From NCBI RefSeq assembly GCF_041725775.1, contig NZ_JBEUEL010000013.1, positions 1 through 64,000 of the forward strand: a stretch of DNA of 64,000 nucleotides, given 5' to 3'. Each line of letters opens with the position of its first letter. The stretch's first letter is position 1. The notes below the pieces were generated by a model. The model was not told where the DNA came from and ran no database searches. It worked only from the letters and a program-made list of their open reading frames with translations. The translations under genes were made by a program, and so were the position numbers. Source of the stretch: Pueribacillus sp041725775. GTDB lineage: Bacteria > Bacillota > Bacilli > Bacillales > UBA6769. Below, in pieces: positions 43,527-51,308 of this stretch.

Positions 43527-44588
43527 ATGAATAAAGATCATGATGTTATTGAAGTTCGCAAAGGTGAAGAATTCGATCGAGAAAAAGTGAAAGCTTATTT
43601 AATTGAAAAGCTGGATTTACGTGATGAACCGATGGAAGTGAAACAATTCCCATCCGGGTCGTCAAATTTAACTTATCTTGTGCGTATCGGAGATTGGGAA
43701 GCAGTGTTGCGTCGTCCGCCATTCGGACCGTTGCCACCAAAAGCTCACGATATGAAGCGAGAGTCAAATTTACTGTCGAAGCTTTATCCTGAATTTAATT
43801 TAGTACCAAAACCGTACGTATTTTGTGAAGATGAATCGATCATAGGGGCTCCATTTTATGTAATGCAAAGAAAACACGGGATCGTTCTTAATGACGCGTT
43901 TCCAAGTGCTGATGATGCAACAGAAGAAGCGGGTAGAAACATTTCACGTACATTTATTCATACACTTGTAAAATTGCATGATGTTGATTATAAAAAAGCA
44001 GGGCTTGAATCATTCGGCTATCCAGAAGGATTTTTGGAGCGACAAGTTCAAGGTTGGACGAAACGGTTTTTACGTGTAAAAACTGATGAAACCCCTCGTT
44101 TTGATGAGATTTCAAAATGGCTCGCAGATCATATGCCGAAGTCCCAAGATGTAAGTGTTATTCATAACGACTACAAATTAAATAATATGCTTTTAACACA
44201 CGACTATAAAGAAGTTGTTGCTGTTTTTGATTGGGAGATGGCGACGATCGCTGATCCGTTATTTGATCTCGGAATAACGCTAGGCTATTGGGTACAGCAT
44301 GACGATCCGGAATTTTTAAAGCAAGTATTGCCAACAGTGACATATCTACCAGGGTTTTATACACGCCGGCAATTGATTGAAGAATATGCGAACGAAACAA
44401 ATCGCGACGTAGAGCAGATTCATTATTATATTGTGTTCGCTTATTTTAAGTTAGCGGGTATTCTTCAACAAATATATTACCGTTATAAGATGGGACAGAC
44501 AAAGGATGAGCGTTTTGCATCTTTCGGTGAACGTGCGAAAAATCTAATTCAGTACGCTGCCGATATCTCGAATAAACAAAGTTATTAA
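43527..44588 (+). CDS. APH-fold kinase of the ACAD10/11 (LvaA-like) family
   Basis: 353-residue aminoglycoside-phosphotransferase-fold kinase. FPSGSSNLTYLV, AVLRRPPFGPL and IGAPFYVMQR are characteristic of the subgroup fused to acyl-CoA dehydrogenase in human ACAD10/11. The catalytic loop is HNDYKLNN at 213-220 with Asp215 as base, and the metal DWE begins at Asp235. Known relatives phosphorylate the 4-hydroxyl of 4-hydroxyacyl-CoA before elimination. ATG 43527 has GAGGAGG upstream. It lies 11 bp before a CaiB-type CoA transferase. Antibiotic resistance is unlikely in this context. Confidence 0.85.
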   Translation: MNKDHDVIEVRKGEEFDREKVKAYLIEKLDLRDEPMEVKQFPSGSSNLTYLVRIGDWEAVLRRPPFGPLPPKAHDMKRESNLLSKLYPEFNLVPKPYVFCEDESIIGAPFYVMQRKHGIVLNDAFPSADDATEEAGRNISRTFIHTLVKLHDVDYKKAGLESFGYPEGFLERQVQGWTKRFLRVKTDETPRFDEISKWLADHMPKSQDVSVIHNDYKLNNMLLTHDYKEVVAVFDWEMATIADPLFDLGITLGYWVQHDDPEFLKQVLPTVTYLPGFYTRRQLIEEYANETNRDVEQIHYYIVFAYFKLAGILQQIYYRYKMGQTKDERFASFGERAKNLIQYAADISNKQSY

Positions 44589-44599
44589 GGAGGAGTGTC

Positions 44600-45724
44600 A
44601 TGACGCTACCGCTAAAAAATATTCGTGTTCTTGATTTGACGAGATTGTTACCTGGTCCATATTGCAGTCAGTTTTTTGCTGATTTTGGTGCAGAGGTGAT
44701 CAAAATTGAAGAACCGAAGGTTGGAGATTATGCACGCTGGACTGAACCTCGAGTTGATGGGTATAGTGCAATGTTCGCCTCATTAAATCGTAACAAAAAA
44801 AGTGTTACATTAAACTTAAAATTAGATGATGATCGTAAGCAGTTTCGTGAACTAGTGAAGACTGCGGATGTTCTCATTGAGTCATTTCGACCTGGTGTGA
44901 TGAATCGGCTCGGACTCGGTTATGAGGATTTAAAAGAATTGAATCCGAAACTCGTCTATTGTGCGATTACAGGTTTTGGACAAACGGGTCCATATAAAGA
45001 TAAGCCCGGTCACGACATTAATTATTTAAGCTATGCAGGTTTGCTTCATTTTAACGTGGGAGCGCAAGGGGAGAAACCGACAGTGCCTGCAACTCAAATT
45101 GCCGATCTCGGTGGCGGAGCGTTAATGGGAGTAGCGGGAATTTTAACGGCTTTAATGGGAAGAAATGTAACTGGAAAAGGACAGTTCGTCGATATTTCGA
45201 TGATGGACGGAGTCGTGTCATGGATGCAGACAGTTCTTCCCGAATATTTAGCAGGGAAACCCGTTACGGAAGGTGAGCTTACTTTAGCTGGTGGTAGGGC
45301 GTGTTACGGAGTTTATGAAACAGCGGATGGGCGTTATCTTTCCGTTGGTGCGCTTGAACCGAAGTTTTGGCGGACGTTTTGCGAAGGAATCGAACGACCA
45401 GATTTAATTTCTTTACTTGATGCTCCACAAGAAACACAAGTGGAACTTCGTAAAACGATTCAGCAAGAAATCGGTCAAAAAACGTTAGCTGAATGGAACG
45501 TAATTTTTGAAAAAATCGATGCGTGTGTCTCGCCAGTGTTGACACTTGATGAAATGATAGAGGATCCACAAGTGAAGGCACGCGATATGCTCGTAACATA
45601 TGAAGGTCAGAGACAAATTGCCAATCCAATTAAATTGTCTGAAACACCAGCGAAAATTTATTCAAAAGCACCGCTTCTCGGAGAACATAATGATAAAATT
45701 CTCAAAAAAAATACAGATGTTTGA
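44600..45724 (+). CDS. CaiB/BaiF family CoA transferase
   Basis: 374-residue class III CoA transferase. The N-terminal VLDLTRLLPGPYCSQFFADFGAEVIKIE stretch (in two parts) is typical. The catalytic Asp is Asp169 in QIADLGGG. The length and loop pattern are like alpha-methylacyl-CoA racemase. It moves CoA between acids or racemises 2-methylacyl-CoA. AAGGAGGAG precedes ATG 44600. It shares an operon with the kinase, offering an alternative way to charge a hydroxy-acid with CoA. Confidence 0.9.
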   Translation: MTLPLKNIRVLDLTRLLPGPYCSQFFADFGAEVIKIEEPKVGDYARWTEPRVDGYSAMFASLNRNKKSVTLNLKLDDDRKQFRELVKTADVLIESFRPGVMNRLGLGYEDLKELNPKLVYCAITGFGQTGPYKDKPGHDINYLSYAGLLHFNVGAQGEKPTVPATQIADLGGGALMGVAGILTALMGRNVTGKGQFVDISMMDGVVSWMQTVLPEYLAGKPVTEGELTLAGGRACYGVYETADGRYLSVGALEPKFWRTFCEGIERPDLISLLDAPQETQVELRKTIQQEIGQKTLAEWNVIFEKIDACVSPVLTLDEMIEDPQVKARDMLVTYEGQRQIANPIKLSETPAKIYSKAPLLGEHNDKILKKNTDV

Positions 45725-45760
45725 TTATTTTTCGTATATAATAGTGGAGGTGGATTTGAT

Positions 45761-46273
45761 ATGGGTAAACAAATTGCGGTTTTAATGACAGATTTATTTG
45801 AAGAATCGGAGTTTACAGAACCGAAAAAAGCGTTAACAGAAGCGGGTCACAACGTTGTCGTTATCGAGAAAGAAAAAGGTAAAATGTTGAAAGGAAAAAA
45901 CGGCAATGAACCAATTTCCGTCGATGCTTCGATTGACGATGTCAAACCTTCTGAATTCGATGCGCTGCTCATTCCTGGTGGCTTTTCTCCCGATATTTTA
46001 CGTGCGGATGATCGTTTCGTAAAATTTGCAAAAGAATTTATGGAAAGCCAAAAGCCTGTATTTACAATTTGTCATGGACCACAACTTTTAATTACCGCTG
46101 AAACGTTAAAAGGACGTGACGTTACAGGTTATAAATCGATTCATATCGATATAAAAAATGCGGGAGCAACGTTGCATGATGAAGAAGTTGTCGTATGTCA
46201 AAATCAGCTCGTGACAAGTCGGACACCAGCTGATCTCGACGCGTTTAACCGTGAAATGTTGAAATTGTTATAA
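45761..46273 (+). CDS. DJ-1/PfpI family protein, YraA-like
   Basis: 170-residue PfpI/DJ-1 protein. The nucleophile elbow is TICHGPQ near residue 103, with Glu in the LFEESEF segment. B. subtilis relatives (YraA, YfkM) are general stress proteins with proposed deglycase or protease activity. TGGAGGTGG lies before ATG 45761. It follows the CoA transferase by 36 bp, with TATATAAT just upstream as a possible own promoter. Confidence 0.88.
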   Translation: MGKQIAVLMTDLFEESEFTEPKKALTEAGHNVVVIEKEKGKMLKGKNGNEPISVDASIDDVKPSEFDALLIPGGFSPDILRADDRFVKFAKEFMESQKPVFTICHGPQLLITAETLKGRDVTGYKSIHIDIKNAGATLHDEEVVVCQNQLVTSRTPADLDAFNREMLKLL

Positions 46274-46324
46274 TATTGGGTAAAATCTTAAATAAAAAAA
46301 GTTTTTTGGATGGAGTGGAAGGCG

Positions 46325-47089
46325 TTGCACATCAGCTATTATAAAAATGTACAGTGTATTAAACTTCCAATTAATCGTTTTTTTCCTTACATGTTCGTTT
46401 ATCTCTATATGATTGATAACTTAATGATCGATACAGGACCGAAGTATTTTAAATACCGTCTAGGTCAACTTTGGAAAGAGAGAAAAATCGAAAAAGTAGC
46501 GATAACTCATGACCATAGTGATCATTGTGGTACAGCGAAATGGATGGCAAAAAAATATTCAGTACCGATTTATACGAATAAAGCGAACACGAAACGCTCG
46601 TTTTTTAAGAGTATCCACGCAATATCTGAGCAATATCCAGAGCTCATTGAATGCCGTGAACATACGTTTATTCCTATCTTTACTCCCGGTCATACACGTG
46701 ATCATACGTGCTTATATGAACCGAACGAAGGTTGGCTTTTTACAGGTGATCTTTATGTAACACCAGAACCGAAAGTCAGTCTTTGGTCAGAGTCACTTTC
46801 AAAGTACATTACGTCGTTAAAAACGGTACTTTCACTTGAGTTTGATACGATATTTTGTGCTCATCAAGGGGTAGTTAAAGATGGTAGACAAAAGTTAGAG
46901 GAAAAACTTGAATATTTAGAGTTGATTCAAGCTGAGGCTGTCAAACTTTACGAAAAAGGGTATAGTGAACGCGTCATTGCTAAAAAATTATTTCCCAAAA
47001 AAGCAAGGCTTGAACGCCTCTCATTTGGGGCATTTTCAAGCCTTCACTTAGTCCGTCAACTCATTCGGGCACATAATAAACAGTTGTAA
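46325..47089 (+). CDS. Metallo-beta-lactamase-fold hydrolase
   Basis: 254-residue MBL-fold protein. The metal motif THDHSDHCG is near residue 60. FTPGHTRDHTCLYEPNEGWLFTGDLY carries further ligands (in two parts), and CAHQGVVKDG gives the last His. TTG 46325 is used because a GGAG lies about 9 bases upstream; ATG 46310 would extend it by five residues. The substrate is unknown. Confidence 0.8.
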   Translation: MHISYYKNVQCIKLPINRFFPYMFVYLYMIDNLMIDTGPKYFKYRLGQLWKERKIEKVAITHDHSDHCGTAKWMAKKYSVPIYTNKANTKRSFFKSIHAISEQYPELIECREHTFIPIFTPGHTRDHTCLYEPNEGWLFTGDLYVTPEPKVSLWSESLSKYITSLKTVLSLEFDTIFCAHQGVVKDGRQKLEEKLEYLELIQAEAVKLYEKGYSERVIAKKLFPKKARLERLSFGAFSSLHLVRQLIRAHNKQL

Positions 47090-47125
47090 AGGCAACACTA
47101 TCATCACAACGTGTTGTCTTTTATT
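47090..47125. terminator. Hairpin between MBL hydrolase and sodC
   Basis: GGCAACAC / GTGTTGTC stem, then TTTTATTT on the plus strand. It sits between convergent genes. Confidence 0.65.
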
Positions 47126-47699
47126 TAATTTCACCACAAGCAATTCGTTCTCCAGCATTTCCTGCTGGATTTGTTTTATAGTCATCAGGATCAGCATGAA
47201 TGACGAGTGACGTGCCACCGCGTTTTAATAACGAATTTGGTTCTCCCTTTTTAAGTGTTACGAGATCAGCATCAATGACGTCAACGACGGTGCCATCGTT
47301 TTGTACGATAATGTTTGGCAAATCACCTGCGTGCGGACCTTTTGGATTGAGAGTACCGTGCTCTTTATTGAATGGATTAAAATGTCCACCCGCTGTTTCA
47401 AATTTATTTTCAGGTTCACAAACTCCCTTTTCATGAATATGGAATCCGTGAGTTCCAGGAGGAAGCCCTGCAGCTTCAAGGGCGATGTTCACTCCTTTTT
47501 TCGTTTCTGTCAGAAAGGCTTGTCCAACCATTTCGCTATCTTGATTTATCAACGTAACAGTGATACGAGAAGATGTATCGCTTTTGCTACTCGTTTCAAC
47601 AGCATCAATTTCATGAGTAGGTGCAGTTTCGTTTTCAGTTGAATGTGCACAAGCTGCGATCAAAATCAATAGTATCGATGCGATTAGTAACCTCTTCAT
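47121..47699 (-). CDS. sodC: Cu/Zn superoxide dismutase lipoprotein
   Basis: 192-residue secreted SodC (YojM-like). Lipobox IAAC ends the signal peptide. Copper/zinc ligands are in GFHIHEKG, GGHFNPF, GPHAGDLPNI and LVIHADPDD; cysteines in GVCEPEN and RIACGEI form the usual disulfide. ATG 47697-47699 fits TAGGAGTG; a GTG at 47706-47708 overlaps that site. It protects the cell surface from superoxide. All ligand positions look intact, which is not so for every Bacillus homologue. Confidence 0.92.
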   Translation of the reverse strand: MKRLLIASILLILIAACAHSTENETAPTHEIDAVETSSKSDTSSRITVTLINQDSEMVGQAFLTETKKGVNIALEAAGLPPGTHGFHIHEKGVCEPENKFETAGGHFNPFNKEHGTLNPKGPHAGDLPNIIVQNDGTVVDVIDADLVTLKKGEPNSLLKRGGTSLVIHADPDDYKTNPAGNAGERIACGEIK

Positions 47700-47844
47700 T
47701 ATGTTCACTCCTAACCTTGATTTTTTAACAGGATAGCCAAGATTTCAAACGTTAAACCTTTTAGTAAAATGTTTTTATATGATACAATAGGCATAATTAT
47801 AATACATACATATACAAATTCATGTTGGACAAGGAGGCGGTCAC

Positions 47845-47919
47845 ATGTTTGAAATTGTTGGCTTTATTATCGGGTTAATATTGTGTGCATATTTTATTAC
47901 AGTTGAACTTGTAGATTAA
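47845..47919 (+). CDS. 24-aa membrane miniprotein, unknown
   Basis: A 24-codon frame with AAGGAGG seven bases before ATG 47845 and a terminator 16 bases after the stop. Apart from MFE at the start and ELVD at the end it is one hydrophobic helix (IVGFIIGLILCAYFITV). I recognise no family. The strong ribosome site and own terminator argue for a real gene. It lies between sodC (divergent) and a sigma-54 activator. Confidence 0.6.
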   Translation: MFEIVGFIIGLILCAYFITVELVD

Positions 47920-47934
47920 TACTGTGGGGATTTT

Positions 47935-47964
47935 AACACCTTGTCATTTTGACAGGGTGTTTTC
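47935..47964 (+). terminator. Intrinsic terminator of 24-aa gene
   Basis: AACACCTTGTCA / TGACAGGGTGTT with one G-T pair, then TTTTC. Confidence 0.7.
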
Positions 47965-48000
47965 GCTATCAAGACCATTCATTTTTGGGAGGAAGGGATA

Positions 48001-49368
48001 ATGAAGATCGATCATTTATCGATACTTGAGTCTTTGCATGATGCTGTTATCGTCGTATTAAAAGACGGAACGATCGCTTATGTGAATGAAGCGTATACGA
48101 AACAGTTTAACGTTCCGAAAGAAAAAATCGAAGGCAAAAAATTAAATGAAATCGAAGAATCGTCACGCATTTTAGAAGTGTTAAAAACAGGTCAGCCATT
48201 GTTGAATGATTACAGTTACGTCCATTCATTAAAAATGCATGTCGGTGCAAATATTACCCCGTACTATGAAAATGGTGAATGGGTCGGTGCAGTTACGATT
48301 ATGAAAGATATTAACGAATTTAAAAAGTTGCAAAATGAATTAGAGAAATATGTAGAGTATAGCAGACAGTTACGTCAACAGCTAGAACAGCGGAATTTCT
48401 TATTGTTAAAAAGTGAAGCGCCAAAAATGAAAAGAGCCGTATCGTTAGCAAAGAAAGTCGCAGAATCAACGGCAACGATCTTATTAACAGGGGAAAGCGG
48501 TGTTGGAAAAGAAGTATTTGCGCGTGCCATTCATGAGTCAAGTTTACGACATAACGAACCGTTTGTTCCGATTAATATTGCGTCCATTCCTGATACACTG
48601 TTTGAAAGTGAACTGTTCGGTTATGAAGAAGGTTCATTTACTGGTTCGAAAAAAGGTGGTAAAAAAGGTCTGCTTGAAGTTGCACACGGAGGAACGTTGT
48701 TTTTAGATGAAATAGCAGAAATGTCACTGAATACACAAGCAAAACTTTTACGTGTGATTCAAGAGAGAGAATTTAATAAAATCGGAGGAACGAAACCTCA
48801 CCCTCTTGATGTCCGGATCATTTGTGCGACGAACCGTAATTTAAATGAGGAGATTAAAAAAGGTAATTTTCGTGAAGATTTATATTATCGGATCAATGTC
48901 GTTCCGATTGAAATTCCACCACTTCGTGAGCGGATTGAAGACATTCCATTTTTAATTGATAATATTTTGGTAACGCTTTCATCGAAGTATAATAAACATG
49001 TTACCGTTGACGACGAAGTATTAAATAGATTAAAAAGTTATAAATGGCCAGGAAATGTACGTGAATTAACAAACGTCATTGAGCAAATGCTCGTCGTTAG
49101 CACTGATTCATATTTTAAAATTGAAGATATTCCTGCACGAATTCGAAACGGAAATAAAAACAGTCAAGACGATGAGTCTCAGTTAGTCCAATACTCGACT
49201 CCACAAATTAGTCATTATGATGATTTACAAACATTGCTCGAGGAAACCGAACGAAATGCAATTTTGAATGTCGTTCGACAATGCCGGACCCGCTCAGATG
49301 CAATTAAACGATTAGGAATTAGTCGTAAAGCATTTTATGCAAAATTAAAAAAATATAATATCGTATAG
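48001..49368 (+). CDS. Sigma-54-dependent transcriptional activator with PAS domain
   Basis: 455-residue enhancer-binding protein. The PAS sensor is about residues 1-100 (ESLHDAVIVVLKDGTIAYVN), followed by a coiled linker to 135. The AAA+ domain is about 140-375 with Walker A GESGVGKE near 164 and Walker B GTLFLDEI. The sigma-54 contact loop reads GSFTGS at 211-216 instead of GAFTGA. A Fis-type helix-turn-helix closes it (DAIKRLGISRKAFYAKLKKY). GGAGGAAGG precedes the ATG. It most likely drives the sigma-54 promoter at 49472 before the crotonase. Confidence 0.93.
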   Translation: MKIDHLSILESLHDAVIVVLKDGTIAYVNEAYTKQFNVPKEKIEGKKLNEIEESSRILEVLKTGQPLLNDYSYVHSLKMHVGANITPYYENGEWVGAVTIMKDINEFKKLQNELEKYVEYSRQLRQQLEQRNFLLLKSEAPKMKRAVSLAKKVAESTATILLTGESGVGKEVFARAIHESSLRHNEPFVPINIASIPDTLFESELFGYEEGSFTGSKKGGKKGLLEVAHGGTLFLDEIAEMSLNTQAKLLRVIQEREFNKIGGTKPHPLDVRIICATNRNLNEEIKKGNFREDLYYRINVVPIEIPPLRERIEDIPFLIDNILVTLSSKYNKHVTVDDEVLNRLKSYKWPGNVRELTNVIEQMLVVSTDSYFKIEDIPARIRNGNKNSQDDESQLVQYSTPQISHYDDLQTLLEETERNAILNVVRQCRTRSDAIKRLGISRKAFYAKLKKYNIV

Positions 49369-49371
49369 TCA

Positions 49372-49413
49372 GAGTGTTTCCTAAGGATACAGATGTCTCT
49401 TTAGGAAACACTC
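49372..49413. promoter_or_regulatory. 13-bp inverted repeat, possible activator binding site or terminator
   Basis: GAGTGTTTCCTAA and TTAGGAAACACTC are perfect inverted arms separated by 16 bases. The distance of about 60-100 bp upstream of the -24/-12 promoter suits an enhancer-binding protein site. It starts 3 bp after the regulator gene, and the T-rich tail is weak, so a terminator role is also possible. Confidence 0.5.
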
Positions 49414-49424
49414 TTGTTTCTCTT

Positions 49425-49438
49425 TGGGAACGTTTTCA
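49425..49438 (-). promoter_or_regulatory. cre site (CcpA), minus orientation
   Basis: TGAAAACGTTCCCA on the minus strand fits TGNAANCGNWNNCA exactly and lies between the inverted repeat and the sigma-54 promoter. Confidence 0.55.
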
Positions 49439-49471
49439 AATGAAAACTCTTTATTTTCTTAGCTTTTAACA

Positions 49472-49488
49472 TTGGCATGAATGTTGCA
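49472..49488 (+). promoter_or_regulatory. Sigma-54 (-24/-12) promoter
   Basis: TTGGCAT at 49472-49478, five bases, TTGCA at 49484-49488; the invariant GG (49474-49475) and GC (49486-49487) are 12 bases apart as required. It lies 39 bp before the crotonase start. Confidence 0.85.
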
Positions 49489-49526
49489 TTATATAAAAGT
49501 GAGCAGCAATGAGAAGGAGAGACATT

Positions 49527-50327
49527 ATGAAAATAAAAATACACCGAATGATGTTAGAAGAAGCGAAAATCACGTATCAAGAGACAGCTGGTCTTGCCAT
49601 TATCAGCATTCATCGCCCCCAATCGAAAAATGCGCTAACCGCAAAAATGTGGACGGAATTGTCAGAAATCGCTGGCGTCGTGTTAGATAATCCGAAAAAT
49701 AAAGTAGTATTACTTCGTGGGAGTGGCCAGCAGTTTACTGCAGGTTCAGACATTAAAGAATTCCATCAAATGTCTATTGAAGAGGCGGAAGCAAGCTTTA
49801 TGTTGATGGAAAAAGCAATTTCAGCGTTTGAAAAGCTACCGATTCCAACGATTGGGGTTATTAATGGACCTGCGATGGGTGCGGGATTAGAACTCGCGCT
49901 CGCCTGTGATATGAGGGTTGGCTCTGAACATGCAAGAATGGGAATTCCAGTCGGCAGACTTGGGATTCGGTTAAGCAACAAATTCGCACAACGACTTGTT
50001 CATTTAATTGGACCGAGTCGGACGAAAGAACTCGTTTATACTGGCAAAATTTTAAACGCAGACGAAAGCTATCAACTAGGTATGCTGAATCGAGTCGTTG
50101 AGAATGAAAAGCTTGATCGCTATGCAATTAAGTTAGGTAAATTAGTGGCTTCTCAATCACCCGCTTCGTTAAAAGCAATTAAGCAATCTGTATCAAATTG
50201 TGTAAATGCGAGCGAAGAGCTTTGGAAAGACGATATACCTTTCGTCGATCCGTATGATTTTCCAGAGGGAGTAGCTGCATTCGTTGAAAAACGGTCACCG
50301 CGTTTTAAAAGGCGTATCCGCGATTAG
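49527..50327 (+). CDS. Enoyl-CoA hydratase/isomerase family protein lacking second catalytic Glu
   Basis: 266-residue crotonase-fold protein. The oxyanion regions are FTAGSDIKEF near residue 75 and NGPAMGAGLELALACDMR near 115. The Glu of AGLELA is present, but at the second hydratase glutamate the sequence is IPVGRLGI instead of PEV-type, so hydratase activity by the usual two-Glu mechanism is doubtful. Isomerase, hydrolase or other crotonase chemistry is possible. ATG 49527 follows AGAAGGAGA. It is under the sigma-54 promoter and convergent with the next gene by 3 bp. Confidence 0.85.
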   Translation: MKIKIHRMMLEEAKITYQETAGLAIISIHRPQSKNALTAKMWTELSEIAGVVLDNPKNKVVLLRGSGQQFTAGSDIKEFHQMSIEEAEASFMLMEKAISAFEKLPIPTIGVINGPAMGAGLELALACDMRVGSEHARMGIPVGRLGIRLSNKFAQRLVHLIGPSRTKELVYTGKILNADESYQLGMLNRVVENEKLDRYAIKLGKLVASQSPASLKAIKQSVSNCVNASEELWKDDIPFVDPYDFPEGVAAFVEKRSPRFKRRIRD

Positions 50328-50330
50328 CCG

Positions 50331-51125
50331 TTATTTTTCAAAAGTCACTTTCACTTGTTCAATTTCAAGTTCTAAAAATTGTTGGAAGGCGTCAATAATT
50401 CGTTTTTGGATATCTGTCCCAACCTCTTTGAGAGGACGGGAGAGTGGATAGTGCAAACTCACATGTACTTGAATCGTCGGCGTCATATACATGTGTACCG
50501 TGACGTGTTTACAAGCTTTAATATCCTTTATCCGACTGACTTCTTTTTCAACGATGGCGTTTAAAATATTGTCGGATATATGAATCGTACCGCGTGTAAA
50601 ATCAGGGTGAACGATCGTCGTTTCTCCGATATATTCACGTTGATGAGAAAACAACCGCTTTCCTTTTGTAATCATTTTTTTAAAAAAATTTTGTTCTATT
50701 TGTAAATATGGAACAGGTATAACATGTTTACCTTCTGTTTTTCTCACGTACAGTGCCATTTTTATTTCACTGGAAGAACGAAGATCGGTTACATTGACGT
50801 AATGATCAATTTGACCAAGTTGTAATGCGTTAGCTATTTTATCTACCATTCGGATTGATGTTCCAATAATTAACAACTTTTTAATTTTATATTGTTTAAG
50901 CGCTTTCACAACTTCATTTCGATGATGTTCCATATGAAAAGTTGCTCGTTTGACTGCGGTAATATAGTTTTTTTCGAATTTTGCAGAAGCTCCAGCTACT
51001 CGTTTGCCTTTATAAATAAGCAGGCCATCGTCAATAATTGCTGGAATGTTCTGCTCGTGAGCAAAGAAGAGAGAGCTTGTACTTTTTCCCGTTCCGCTCG
51101 GACCATATAAACCGTAAATAATCAC
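50331..51125 (-). CDS. P-loop NTPase with Asp23/Gls24-like C-terminal domain
   Basis: 264-residue protein. The N-terminal Walker A is GPSGTGKST at residues 8-16, with a hydrophobic strand KKLLIIGTS near 85. The C-terminal third, from about 165, resembles the Asp23/Gls24 envelope-stress fold (GTIHISDNILNAIV, VHVSLHYP, QVKVTFEK). I do not know a characterised protein with this combination. It may be an uncharacterised Bacillus ATPase linked to the envelope. Orientation is opposite to the crotonases on both sides. Confidence 0.7.
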   Translation of the reverse strand: MIIYGLYGPSGTGKSTSSLFFAHEQNIPAIIDDGLLIYKGKRVAGASAKFEKNYITAVKRATFHMEHHRNEVVKALKQYKIKKLLIIGTSIRMVDKIANALQLGQIDHYVNVTDLRSSSEIKMALYVRKTEGKHVIPVPYLQIEQNFFKKMITKGKRLFSHQREYIGETTIVHPDFTRGTIHISDNILNAIVEKEVSRIKDIKACKHVTVHMYMTPTIQVHVSLHYPLSRPLKEVGTDIQKRIIDAFQQFLELEIEQVKVTFEK

Positions 51126-51308
51126 GCAACCACCAACTAACTTTTTTTATTATTATAATGAAATTTCTAGTAGAATACAAAAAATAGTTTGCAAATGTAA
51201 AAGACAGAAGCTATAATATGATTAATTCCGATATGAAAACTGTGCTTTAGAGTTATAATGTATAATTATAAATATCAACTATTATATTTTTATAAGGAGG
51301 ACCATTAC

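Noticed and set aside
43527..44588. Aminoglycoside resistance gene
   Set aside because: The APH fold is present, but the flanking motifs are those of the ACAD10/11-type kinases, and the neighbours are acyl-CoA genes.
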